From: MGBC120314 sp051877855
GTDB taxonomy: Bacteria > Bacillota > Clostridia > Lachnospirales > Lachnospiraceae
NCBI GenBank assembly: GCA_051877855.1
Contig: JBJEJH010000029.1
Location: 1 to 33,778 of the forward strand
Reading direction: 5' to 3'
Length of the DNA stretch: 33,778 nt
The notes beneath the pieces were generated by a model. The model was not told the DNA's origin. It did no database searches and saw only the letters and a list, made by a program, of their open reading frames with translations. Position numbers and translations under genes: made by a program. Shown here piece after piece: positions 1 to 7,999 of this stretch (its first letter is position 1; the number at the start of each line of letters is the position of its first letter).

Positions 1-219
1 CAGCGTGGCAGGTTATCCGGCGGCATAGGGAAAGTGGGAGGGACGAATCCTTATGCCGCGCTGAGGGGGAAAACAGCGTGGCAGGTTATCCGGCGGCATA
101 GGGAAAGTGGGAGAGGCGAATCCCTATGCCGCGCTGAGGGAGAAACCAGTGCGGCGGGTTGTGTGGCGGCATAGGGAAAGAGGGGAGTGGCGGATCCCTA
201 TGCCGCCCTGAAGGAAGCA
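1..219. repeat. Tandem array A: three 73-bp hairpin repeats
   Basis: Three consecutive units begin at 1, 74 and 147, giving an exact 73-bp period; the first is cut by the window edge, so the array probably continues upstream. Each unit holds a near-perfect inverted repeat with left arm GGCGGCATAGGGA and right arm TCCCTATGCCGCC or close variants, separated by about 16 bases, then a roughly 30-base connector. Differences in unit 1 (TCCTTATGCC) keep pairing through a G-T wobble. The connectors are conserved between units 1 and 2, so this is not a CRISPR array. The same stem and period recur in the array at 26573-26766. The function is unknown. Confidence 0.9.
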
Positions 220-257
220 AGTTACATCACAAACAAAATAAAAAGGAGGTAATTCTA

Positions 258-1058
258 ATGTATTATAATTTAAAGAATCGGATCACTGCACGTATAGAAG
301 ATCTACAAAAAATAATTCAAAAAAAGGAAAAAGAGGTCACAAAACTGCAACAGGGAAATATTAGGGCAAGTAAACACGGCGAAGTTTTTCAGTATTACTT
401 ACGTTCTAATTCAAGTGATAAAAATGGAACATATATACATAAATCCGAGAAAAGGAAAATTGAGCAGATACTTCAACATGAATATGATGAAAAAGTGATA
501 AAAGAGGCAAAGAAGGAACTAGATCTTCTAACTCGATTAGACCGGATATATTATAAAGGCGCAGTAGAATCAATCTATGAAAAGTTGCCCAGAGGTAAGC
601 AGGTTATGGTGAAACCAATAACAGAAACAGATACACAGTATATACAAAGATGGGAAAACATACAATTTAAGAAGCTGGATTTTCAAAGTGATTCTCCGGA
701 GTACTATTCTAATAAAGGGGAACGAATGCGTTCAAAATCAGAAGTAATTATTGCGAACCTATTAGATCAGTTGAATATCCCATATATATACGAACTCCCC
801 TTAACATTGGAAGGTAATATAACTGTACATCCGGACTTTACACTGATTGATGCTGTTAACCGAAGATTAATCTATTGGGAACATCTGGGAATGCTTGATG
901 ACGAAGACTATATGAATAAAGCCATTGCAAAGATACGACGATATGAAGATAATGGATATTATCCGGGAGAACAGCTATTGATAACCGGTGAAAGTACTGC
1001 AAGACCATTAGATATAAAGCATATAAGGAAAAAGGTACTGCACATTATGGAAAAATAA
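258..1058 (+). CDS. PD-(D/E)XK-like nuclease with N-terminal coiled coil
   Basis: 266 residues. The start ATG at 258 has a strong AGGAGG at 244-249; an in-frame upstream start at 159 would lie inside the hairpin array and is rejected. Residues about 8-95 are charged and helical, likely coiled coil. Residues 157-215 carry a PD-(D/E)XK-like core: RSKSE around E162, then HPDF with D193, then WEHLG with E208 and a His in the position after it. The canonical Lys of ExK is replaced in that last motif. I do not recognise a named family, and the DNA target and partners are unknown. The gene is visibly richer in A+T than its neighbours, which fits horizontal acquisition. It sits alone between the repeat array and a bidirectional terminator, and no promoter can be assigned because the array occupies the expected place. 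Confidence 0.75.
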   Translation: MYYNLKNRITARIEDLQKIIQKKEKEVTKLQQGNIRASKHGEVFQYYLRSNSSDKNGTYIHKSEKRKIEQILQHEYDEKVIKEAKKELDLLTRLDRIYYKGAVESIYEKLPRGKQVMVKPITETDTQYIQRWENIQFKKLDFQSDSPEYYSNKGERMRSKSEVIIANLLDQLNIPYIYELPLTLEGNITVHPDFTLIDAVNRRLIYWEHLGMLDDEDYMNKAIAKIRRYEDNGYYPGEQLLITGESTARPLDIKHIRKKVLHIMEK

Positions 1059-1161
1059 AACTCTCCTTCCCGGTTGCCTTAAGGCGATTCGGCAAAGATT
1101 GTTTGGGATGAGGATTGGTTAGAACTTTGGAGAATAAATTTTGCATACTGCGAAAACGTAA

Positions 1162-1200
1162 AAAGAATCCGGAATTATAAATTATAATTCCGGATTCTTT
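1162..1200. terminator. Bidirectional terminator between nuclease and prfC
   Basis: A perfect inverted repeat, GAATCCGGAATTATAA (1165-1180) and its complement (1182-1197), is flanked by an A run on the left and a T run on the right. It can act as an intrinsic terminator in both directions. It lies between the convergent ends of the nuclease (+) and prfC (-). Confidence 0.85.
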
Positions 1201-1233
1201 AGCTCTAAAGTATCATTTAAATTGAAGTACATC

Positions 1234-2826
1234 TTAATCCCTGCTGAATTCAGCAAGCTTCAAGGATGGATTACGTTCTTCCACCATACCCACCGACCAT
1301 GCATTTACAAATAAAAGCAACGGATTGTCCTTTAAATCCTTAATCTTCTTCATATCGGATGTGCCGACAATACGGTTCACATCAATTTCAGTTTTATTCG
1401 CAATCCAGCGAATATGTTCATATGGCAGTGGCTCGAGACGGATCTCAACACCATATTCACTTTCGAGACGGAATTTCAATACGTCGAACTGAAGAGTACC
1501 AACAACACCGACAATGATTTCTTCCATTCCGGTATTAAACTCCTGAAAAATCTGAATAGCACCTTCCTGCGCAATCTGGCTGATACCCTTCACAAACTGC
1601 TTACGCTTCATGGTATCAATCTGGCGAACTCTTGCAAAATGCTCCGGAGCAAAGGTCGGAATACCTTCGTAGGCAAATTTCTTGTTCGAAACACATAAAG
1701 TGTCACCAATGGAGAAAATGCCCGGGTCAAATACACCGATGATATCTCCGGCATAAGCTTCCTCAACAATATGGCGTTCATCCGCCATCATTTGCTGCGG
1801 TTGTGAAAGTTTGATTTTCTTACCGCCCTGTACGTGATTTACTTCCATTCCGGCATCATACTTTCCGGAACAGATACGCATAAAAGCGATGCGGTCGCGG
1901 TGAGCTTTGTTCATATTGGCCTGAATCTTAAATACAAAGGCCGAGAACTCTTCCTTAAACGGATCAATTACACCTTCTGTTGAATTACGAGGAAGTGGTG
2001 AATAGGTCATTTTAAGGAAATGCTTAAGAAATGTCTCTACACCAAAATTGGTTAACGCGGAACCGAAAAATACGGGTGAAAGCTTGCCGGCACTTACCAA
2101 TTCCTGATCAAATTCTGCACTTGCACCATCCAGTAATTCGATATCTTCCATTAATTTGTCATAAAAAGCTTCGCCAAGCTCGTCCTTTAATGAAGCATCA
2201 TTCAGGTCAATATTCTTGGTGGCAACTTCCTTTTGACCATTCATTGCGGCAGTGAACTTCGAAACATGCTTCTCGTTGCGGTCGTATACGCCCTTAAATT
2301 CCTTGCCGGAGCCAATCGGCCAGTTGATTGGGCAGGTGGCGATACCGAGCACCTTTTCAATCTCATCTAATAATTCAAAAGGATCATTGGCCTCACGGTC
2401 CATTTTATTAATAAATGTAAAAATCGGAATATTACGCATCACGCAGACCTTGAACAGCTTGATGGTCTGTTTCTCAACACCCTTGCTGGCATCGATTACC
2501 ATTACCGCAGAATCCGCAGCCATCAGGGTACGATAGGTATCCTCGGAGAAATCCTCATGTCCCGGGGTGTCCAGAATATTGATACAATATCCGTCATAAT
2601 TAAACTGTAATACGGAAGAAGTAACGGAAATACCTCTCTGTTTCTCAATTTCCATCCAGTCTGAAACAGCGTGCTTTGCTGTTTTCTTACCCTTAACGGA
2701 ACCGGCCAGGTTGATGGCACCGCCGTAGAGAAGAAATTTCTCGGTTAACGTGGTTTTACCGGCATCCGGATGGGAGATGATGGCAAATGTTCTTCTTTTC
2801 TTTATTTCATTGGAATAGTCAGCCAT
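1234..2826 (-). CDS. prfC: Peptide chain release factor 3 (RF3)
   Basis: 530 residues, normal length for RF3. This translational GTPase removes RF1/RF2 from the ribosome after peptide release. The N-terminal G domain shows the P-loop SHPDAGKTT (about 18-26), the switch region with EKQRGISV, DTPGHEDF as G3 and NKMDRE as G4. The P-loop form HPDAGKTTLTEK and the insert around GSVKGKK are typical of RF3 and separate it from EF-G. The start ATG at 2826 is preceded on the - strand by AGGAGGAT about 6 bases away. It is monocistronic, the only - strand gene here, and ends at the bidirectional terminator. The promoter is at 2917-2945. Confidence 0.96.
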   Translation of the reverse strand: MADYSNEIKKRRTFAIISHPDAGKTTLTEKFLLYGGAINLAGSVKGKKTAKHAVSDWMEIEKQRGISVTSSVLQFNYDGYCINILDTPGHEDFSEDTYRTLMAADSAVMVIDASKGVEKQTIKLFKVCVMRNIPIFTFINKMDREANDPFELLDEIEKVLGIATCPINWPIGSGKEFKGVYDRNEKHVSKFTAAMNGQKEVATKNIDLNDASLKDELGEAFYDKLMEDIELLDGASAEFDQELVSAGKLSPVFFGSALTNFGVETFLKHFLKMTYSPLPRNSTEGVIDPFKEEFSAFVFKIQANMNKAHRDRIAFMRICSGKYDAGMEVNHVQGGKKIKLSQPQQMMADERHIVEEAYAGDIIGVFDPGIFSIGDTLCVSNKKFAYEGIPTFAPEHFARVRQIDTMKRKQFVKGISQIAQEGAIQIFQEFNTGMEEIIVGVVGTLQFDVLKFRLESEYGVEIRLEPLPYEHIRWIANKTEIDVNRIVGTSDMKKIKDLKDNPLLLFVNAWSVGMVEERNPSLKLAEFSRD

Positions 2827-2916
2827 GGATTGATCCTCCTAAAATGTCAAATACAATCTTATAATGTAATCCTCATAAAGCAGTTTAAATGCAATGAAAA
2901 TTACACATACCGCTTT

Positions 2917-2945
2917 ATTCTACTATAATTTAAAAGGGGTGTAAA
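2917..2945 (-). promoter_or_regulatory. Sigma-A-type promoter of prfC
   Basis: On the - strand, TTTACA (2945-2940), a 17-base spacer, then TAGAAT (2922-2917). It lies about 90 bases upstream of the prfC start codon. Confidence 0.6.
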
Positions 2946-3044
2946 GATAAAATAGGTTGAAATTCACTGTATTAATCAAGAAAAACAGAAGAAATTACTT
3001 CGTATAAAAAACATTATTTGGCAATTTATATGGGCTGAATGTGG

Positions 3045-3073
3045 TTTACTTGTCAGGGGACAGGAAGTATAAT
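3045..3073 (+). promoter_or_regulatory. Sigma-A-type promoter of the GH26 gene
   Basis: TTTACT (3045-3050), a 17-base spacer, then TATAAT (3068-3073), about 50 bases before the GH26 start. With the prfC promoter it forms a divergent promoter region at 2827-3126. No further structure was noticed there. Confidence 0.6.
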
Positions 3074-3126
3074 TGTAAGTAAGATAAACGAGTGTTGCAA
3101 TAGTGTTTTGAGAGGAGGTGCCTTAT

Positions 3127-4134
3127 TTGAACCGGCCAAAGAAAGAAGTTTCAGATAGAATATCTGTAAATTCGGATGTACGAAAAGAAGTCTTTGACAG
3201 CATACCGGTAAATCCTAATGCGACGGAAGGTGCAAGAAATCTGTTGAAATATCTGGCAGAAGGCTGTGGAGAGCGTTTGATCACAGGACAGCACACGCAG
3301 ACAAATGCCATGGAAGAACGGGAATATATCAAAAAGGTCACAGGACATTACCCGAAGTTAGTTGAATTTGAAATGTTATCCTGCTCGCCAAACATCAATT
3401 ATCAGGATGCTTCCAAGGAATGTATTACGGAAGTGAATGAAAATAAAAACACATTGATAACAGCGCTTTCCTTGGCAAAAGAAGGGGAGATCATCCCAAT
3501 GATCTGTTTCCATTGGTTTTCACCCATTGGCGGACGTGATAAGTCTTTCTATTCAAAAAATACGGATTTTGACCCGGAAAAAATACTGGAGAAAGAGAGC
3601 CCGGAACGGAAAGCCTTTTATGATGATCTGGAAGTGATTGCCCGGGAGTTGGAGCAGTTCAATAAAGAAAATATCCCTGTGCTTTTCAGACCGCTCCATG
3701 AGGCAGAAGGTACCTGGTTCTGGTGGGGAAGAAAAGGCGGAGTAGTAGCCGCCGGGTTATACAAAATGCTGTTTCGATTCTTTGTGGATGAGAAGCATTT
3801 GAATAATCTTTTGTGGGTGTGGAGTACGCCTACAAAAGAGGCGTATCCCGGAGATGAGTATGTAGACATTATCGGATGGGATATTTATCTTTCCGAAAAG
3901 AAGAAAACCGATTACAGAGAACAGTATGATGAGCTTCGCCAAAATACAACCGCAAGAAAAGTAGCTGCACTTACGGAGGTGGGGTACAATCCGGATATAC
4001 AGATGCTGGAGCAAAGCAGAGTGCCATGGGCATTTTATATGACATGGTCCAAGGAGTTCGTATTGGATGAGAAATATAACTCCAAAGAAGAATTGAGGAA
4101 ACTCTACGACAGTGACTATACGATTTCACTTTAA
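3127..4134 (+). CDS. Glycoside hydrolase family 26, beta-mannanase type
   Basis: 335 residues from a TTG start at 3127, chosen because AGGAGG (3113-3118) lies 8 bases upstream. A GTG at 3118 overlaps that ribosome binding site and is unlikely. The protein fits the GH26 (beta/alpha)8 clan A fold. RPLHEAEGTWFWWG around residue 191-202 holds the presumed acid/base Glu after His, and ALTEVGY near 284 holds the presumed nucleophile Glu. ITGQHT and the WVW/WDIY strand regions also match the family. The usual activity is endo- or exo-acting on beta-1,4-mannan; exact specificity cannot be read here. No signal peptide or binding module is seen, suggesting cytoplasmic action on imported oligosaccharides. 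It appears monocistronic, and no clear terminator follows it. Confidence 0.85.
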   Translation: MNRPKKEVSDRISVNSDVRKEVFDSIPVNPNATEGARNLLKYLAEGCGERLITGQHTQTNAMEEREYIKKVTGHYPKLVEFEMLSCSPNINYQDASKECITEVNENKNTLITALSLAKEGEIIPMICFHWFSPIGGRDKSFYSKNTDFDPEKILEKESPERKAFYDDLEVIARELEQFNKENIPVLFRPLHEAEGTWFWWGRKGGVVAAGLYKMLFRFFVDEKHLNNLLWVWSTPTKEAYPGDEYVDIIGWDIYLSEKKKTDYREQYDELRQNTTARKVAALTEVGYNPDIQMLEQSRVPWAFYMTWSKEFVLDEKYNSKEELRKLYDSDYTISL

Positions 4135-4196
4135 AGCGACAGGCAGTTTTCTTAGTAAATCTGCCATAAAATTCATAAAAATTCGGTACTTTCCTC

Positions 4197-4257
4197 TTAA
4201 AATTTTATTAAAACGCCTGTTTGGGAGTTTACAAATCAAAACACCATATACTATAAT
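4197..4257 (+). promoter_or_regulatory. Promoter of the Na/phosphate transporter, with 11-bp-spaced repeats
   Basis: TTTACA (4228-4233), an 18-base spacer, then TATAAT (4252-4257). Upstream are two TTAAAA hexamers at 4197 and 4208, exactly 11 bp apart, resembling PhoP-box phasing. A second ATACTATAATG copy at 4280-4290, about 32 bases after the first, may provide an alternative -10. The Pho assignment is inference; the repeats are only a rough match to the Bacillus consensus. Confidence 0.4.
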
Positions 4258-4383
4258 GTTATTCGTGAGAAATTATGATATACTATAATGGTATCAATGA
4301 AAATTGCGATATACCGATAGATTTCGTAGTTAGCAAGTAAATAAGATAAGCAGTGAGAAATTACATAATAGGAGATTACGGAT

Positions 4384-6036
4384 ATGCTGATGATTTTGGT
4401 GGAGCTGATGGGCGGACTTGGTCTTTTCATATTTGGTATGAATCAGATGAGCCGCGGTATCGAAAAGGTTGCAGGTAATAAGTTAAGAGGTATTCTCGAG
4501 GCTTTTACCAAGACTAAATTCCTTGGATTAGTGGTGGGCTTGTTCTTTACTGCAGTAATTCAATCCTCCAGTGCGGCGACGGTTATGGTTGTAAGTTTCG
4601 TTAATGCAGGCTTAATGAAATTAACGGAGGCTTGCGGAATTATCCTGGGTGCCAATATTGGTACCACCGTAACGGCAATTCTGGTTGCATTTCGACTAAG
4701 TGCGGTTGCACCGATTTTTGTATTTGCCGGTGCAATTATGATTAATTTCGTTAAGAATCCAACGGTTCGCAAGTCCGGTGAGATTGTGATGGGATTTGGT
4801 GTGCTCTTTGTAGGTATCAGTACCATGTCAGAGGCTATGGGAGTACTTCGTGATATTCCGGAAGTTATTAATCTTTTAAGTAATTTTACGAATCCTGTAT
4901 TGGGAATTCTTCTTGGTCTGGTGATTACTTCGGTGGTGCAGAGTTCATCCGTAACAGTCAGTATCCTGGTAGTTATGGCATCGCAGGGATTGGTTGACTT
5001 ACACATCTGTATGTTCGTAATTCTGGGTTGTAATATCGGAGCATGTACTTCGGCAATTCTTTCTTCTCTCAGCGGAACCAAGAATGCCAAGCGTGCAGCA
5101 TTAATTCACTTGTTGTTTAATGTATATGGTACGATTTTGATGTTCGTATTGTTACTGCTCTTTGGACCGCAGATTGAAGAAATTGTTTACTTCTTCAGTG
5201 GACATGGAACCGATGCGGCGAACCTTGGACGTAATATTGCCATGACTCATTTCCTTTTCAAGGTATTCCAGGTGGCAGTATTCTATCCATTTATGAATCT
5301 CATTGTAAAATGTACGTATATTCTGGTTCCGGGTGACGATGAGGAAGAGTCTGAGAAGGAGTATACATTACAGTATATTAGTCACACGGGTGATCGAAGC
5401 CTTCCGAACCCTGCGGTTGCGATTCTTCTCGCGGTGCAGGAAATGGAACGTATGGCACGTATGGCTACAGAGAATCTTAATCTGTCCATTGAGTGTCTGA
5501 TGGATAACGATGATGAGAAGAGCAAACAGGTCTTTGAAACGGAAAAATATATTGATTATCTGGATGAACAGATTAGTAACTATCTGGTTCGTATCAATCA
5601 GAATGCGTTACCAATCGCAGATGCGAATATGATTGCGGCATATTTCCATGTAGTTAATGATATTGAACGTATCGGTGACCATGCAGAAAGTATTGTTGAA
5701 ATCATTCCGCAGTTGTATAATAACGGAATTGTTCTTTCGGATAAGAGTAAAGGTGAACTGAAGGAGATGATGACTTATGTCAATAAGATCATCGAGGAAT
5801 CTCTGGATATGTTCGTTACCGGTAATACTGCCAATATGCAGGAAATTCATGATCTTGAGGACAAGATCGACCAGATGGAGCGCAATCTTCAGAATGCACA
5901 TATCCGCCGTCTCAATGAAGGTAAATGTAGTGCGCAGGCAGGTATTTACTTCTCAGATGTGGTATCCGGTCTGGAACGTGTTGGGGATCATGCGATTAAT
6001 ATCGCATTTGCACTTTATGAAGCTAAGGGAAATTAG
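4384..6036 (+). CDS. Na/Pi cotransporter family protein with C-terminal PhoU-like domain
   Basis: 550 residues. The start ATG at 4384 follows GGAG (4371-4374). The N-terminal part, about residues 1-320, is membrane-embedded and carries the duplicated Na/Pi cotransporter (PF02690) repeats, each with a QSSS signature: QSSSAATVMV near 60 and QSSSVTVSIL near 190. The C-terminal 200 residues are soluble and helical with two PhoU-like repeats, seen in the paired motifs NDIERIGDHAESI and SGLERVGDHAINI. The family imports inorganic phosphate with sodium (NptA/YjbB type); the PhoU-like part is thought to be regulatory or metal-binding. It is probably monocistronic. The alkaline phosphatase at 9727 is a plausible functional partner. 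Confidence 0.92.
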   Translation: MLMILVELMGGLGLFIFGMNQMSRGIEKVAGNKLRGILEAFTKTKFLGLVVGLFFTAVIQSSSAATVMVVSFVNAGLMKLTEACGIILGANIGTTVTAILVAFRLSAVAPIFVFAGAIMINFVKNPTVRKSGEIVMGFGVLFVGISTMSEAMGVLRDIPEVINLLSNFTNPVLGILLGLVITSVVQSSSVTVSILVVMASQGLVDLHICMFVILGCNIGACTSAILSSLSGTKNAKRAALIHLLFNVYGTILMFVLLLLFGPQIEEIVYFFSGHGTDAANLGRNIAMTHFLFKVFQVAVFYPFMNLIVKCTYILVPGDDEEESEKEYTLQYISHTGDRSLPNPAVAILLAVQEMERMARMATENLNLSIECLMDNDDEKSKQVFETEKYIDYLDEQISNYLVRINQNALPIADANMIAAYFHVVNDIERIGDHAESIVEIIPQLYNNGIVLSDKSKGELKEMMTYVNKIIEESLDMFVTGNTANMQEIHDLEDKIDQMERNLQNAHIRRLNEGKCSAQAGIYFSDVVSGLERVGDHAINIAFALYEAKGN

Positions 6037-6097
6037 AACGTTGCGTTGAATATATGTTTTTGCATATTAAGCATTAAGGAGCAGGGAGGTGTTCTGG

Positions 6098-6652
6098 ATG
6101 ATTGGTGGAATTGGCTATGGTGTCCATGGTATGGGCAGTATGTATGCTTCCTCTATGGACGGTGTGTCCGGTAGTGCGATGAGAACCGGCGCTGTGACGG
6201 GAACACCGCTTTCGGCGGGAACGGCGAATTCGGAAAGCGTTGCAAAAGAAGAAGGATTATCCCAGGCGCAGATTCGCAGTATGAAGCGCTCCGGAGCAAT
6301 TGAATGTGAAGCCTGCAAGAACCGTAAGTATCAGGATGGATCCGATGAGTCGGATGTGTCATTTAAGAGTCCGGGTCATATTGATCCAAGTTCCTCCGGT
6401 GCCAAGGTTATGGCTCATGAGCAGCAACATGTGTCCAATGCTTACGAGAAGGCAGCCAAAGGTAACGGGAAGGTGATGAATGCCTCGGTTTCCATCAAGA
6501 CGGCTGTGTGTCCGGAATGTGGGCGAAGTTATGTTGCAGGTGGACAGACACGAACCATGATCAAGTATAACGAGGACAATCCTTACGGTAAGGCTGCGAA
6601 GTCTGTGGATGCAGCGAATCTTCTGGGTAAGAATATTGATTATGCAGTATAA
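6098..6652 (+). CDS. Small putative zinc protein with HExxH and two CxxC motifs, SprA-related-like
   Basis: 184 residues from ATG 6098, which has GGGAGG (6084-6089) 8 bases upstream; the GTG at 6089 overlaps that site. The first 45 residues are Gly/Ser/Met-rich. CEAC (70-73) precedes a conserved-looking segment RKYQDGSDESDVSFK. HEQQH (107-111) in AHEQQHVSNA fits an HExxH zinc metalloprotease site, and CPEC (138-141) precedes YVAGGQT. The layout recalls the SprA-related family (PF12118), which has AHEQAH followed by YAVGG, but that is my analogy and not a search result. No signal peptide is obvious. The gene ends 8 bases before the NlpC/P60 gene, so the two are likely cotranscribed. Substrate and catalytic activity are unknown. 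Confidence 0.7.
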   Translation: MIGGIGYGVHGMGSMYASSMDGVSGSAMRTGAVTGTPLSAGTANSESVAKEEGLSQAQIRSMKRSGAIECEACKNRKYQDGSDESDVSFKSPGHIDPSSSGAKVMAHEQQHVSNAYEKAAKGNGKVMNASVSIKTAVCPECGRSYVAGGQTRTMIKYNEDNPYGKAAKSVDAANLLGKNIDYAV

Positions 6653-6660
6653 TATGTAGT

Positions 6661-7770
6661 ATGAAAGTTAGGAAGTTTAGTAGATTTATGATTAAGAGTA
6701 TGAAAAGAGTAACAAGGCTGACGGCATGTATGTTGTTGGTAAGTCTTTGCCTGGGACAGGCAGTATACGCAGATGAAGTGTCGGATCTTAAGAAGGAGAA
6801 GGAACAGGCTGAGAAAGAGGTAAAGAATCTTCAGGATCAGCTGGCAGATCTTTTGATTGACATTGAAGACACTGAGGCAGCGTTGATTGAGAAGGGCGAG
6901 GAAGTTATCAAAGAGCAGGAAAATCTTGCGGCGATGGAAGAACTTCGCGAGGAACAGTACGACCAGATGAAAAAACGTATCAAGTATATGTATGAAAGTG
7001 GTACGGATTTTACAGTACTGATCCAGATGTTGTCCATGGATGATGTTTCCATTTCATTAAATAAATATGAGTATGCTGAGAAGGTATCCGAGTATGATCG
7101 CCAGCAATTGGACGCCTACGTTGATAATATTAAATCCATTGAAACTACGATTGCAAAGCTTGAAGTAGAACAGAAAGAGTTGGAAACACTTCAGCAGGAA
7201 TATCTGGACAAGCAGGATGAAATCAATGACCTCATCACAGAGAAGAAAAAAACTGTGAAGAATCTGGATAAGGAAATTGATGCAGCAGTTAAAAAAGCTG
7301 CGGAGGAAGCTAAGAAGAAGGCTGAAGAGGAAGCTAAGAAAAAGGCACAGGAGGCAGCAGCGGCAGGTAACGCGGGAACAAGTACAGGAAGTACACCGGC
7401 ACAGCCTTCGGGCGGTGGTTCCGCTACGGGAGATGCGATCGTAGCGCTGGCATTGCAGTATGTGGGAACACCATACCGAAGCGGCGGAGCTTCACCGGCT
7501 GGATTTGACTGCTCCGGATTTACCTCATATATTCATGCTCAATTTGGCATTTCACTTTCCAGATCCTCAGGCGCACAGGCTTATGGTGGTGTGGGTGTGA
7601 GTCTTTCGAATATTCAGCCGGGAGATGTAGTTTGCTATCCGGGACATGTGGGTATCTATATCGGTAATAACCAGATTGTTCATGCAACGGTTCCGGGAGA
7701 TACCGTGAAGGTAGCCAATATTTATTATGCATCCTATGCGACCATCATTGCGGTGCGAAGATATTATTAG
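6661..7770 (+). CDS. Secreted coiled-coil NlpC/P60 peptidoglycan hydrolase
   Basis: 369 residues, or about 356 if translation starts at ATG 6700; neither start has a good ribosome binding site. A signal peptide ends near VYADE (residue 38). A long coiled coil follows at about 40-235, ending in repeated AEEEAKKKA, then a Ser/Thr/Gly/Pro linker, then an NlpC/P60 domain at about 257-369. The catalytic Cys is C284 in GFDCSGF; H329 in YPGHVGIY and H341 in IVHA complete the expected active-site set. The architecture matches CwlO/PcsB-type division or elongation hydrolases, which cut stem peptides and are often kept inactive by the coiled coil until FtsEX acts. No ftsEX is nearby. It follows the HExxH gene by 8 bases and is ended by the terminator at 7780. 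Confidence 0.92.
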   Translation: MKVRKFSRFMIKSMKRVTRLTACMLLVSLCLGQAVYADEVSDLKKEKEQAEKEVKNLQDQLADLLIDIEDTEAALIEKGEEVIKEQENLAAMEELREEQYDQMKKRIKYMYESGTDFTVLIQMLSMDDVSISLNKYEYAEKVSEYDRQQLDAYVDNIKSIETTIAKLEVEQKELETLQQEYLDKQDEINDLITEKKKTVKNLDKEIDAAVKKAAEEAKKKAEEEAKKKAQEAAAAGNAGTSTGSTPAQPSGGGSATGDAIVALALQYVGTPYRSGGASPAGFDCSGFTSYIHAQFGISLSRSSGAQAYGGVGVSLSNIQPGDVVCYPGHVGIYIGNNQIVHATVPGDTVKVANIYYASYATIIAVRRYY

Positions 7771-7779
7771 TGGAATTTA

Positions 7780-7826
7780 TAGGGTTGTTGCCTTAACGAA
7801 TGAAATGGCAACAGCCCTATTTGTTT
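7780..7826 (+). terminator. Intrinsic terminator after the NlpC/P60 gene
   Basis: TAGGGTTGTTGCC (7780-7792) pairs with GGCAACAGCCCTA (7807-7819) with one G-U, then a T-rich tail. The loop contains TTAACGAATGAAA, which also occurs in the terminator at 26490. Confidence 0.85.
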
Positions 7827-7883
7827 GTGTATAACTATTTCGTGGCAATTACCTATGTAATATTGATATCAGTGAGAAGAATA

Positions 7884-7912
7884 TTGACAACAGGACCGGA
7901 TTAAAGTAAAAT
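7884..7912 (+). promoter_or_regulatory. Sigma-A promoter of the GH43 gene
   Basis: TTGACA (7884-7889), a 17-base spacer, then TAAAAT (7907-7912). This is a near-consensus promoter about 85 bases before the start codon. Confidence 0.75.
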
Positions 7913-7939
7913 ACTTTTATAAAACCGATTTATAAAAGT
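7913..7939 (+). promoter_or_regulatory. Candidate operator: perfect 11-bp inverted repeat
   Basis: ACTTTTATAAA (7913-7923), the spacer ACCGA, then TTTATAAAAGT (7929-7939). It starts directly after the -10 box and covers the expected transcription start, a classic repressor position. It lacks a G/C-rich stem and T tail, so it is not a terminator. The regulator is not encoded next to it. Confidence 0.55.
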
Positions 7940-7999
7940 TTTAAAAATGAAATTATAGGAAGCATTATGGCAATGCCATTTGGAAGGAAGGAGAACATT

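Noticed and set aside
1..219. CRISPR array
   Set aside because: The connectors between hairpins are themselves conserved and the whole 73-bp unit repeats, so there are no unique spacers. No cas genes are nearby.
159..257. N-terminal extension of the nuclease
   Set aside because: It would translate part of the hairpin repeat and has no ribosome binding site. ATG 258 has an excellent one.
4142..4165. Terminator after the GH26 gene (GGCAG/CTGCC)
   Set aside because: A five-pair stem with a long loop and no T tract is too weak.
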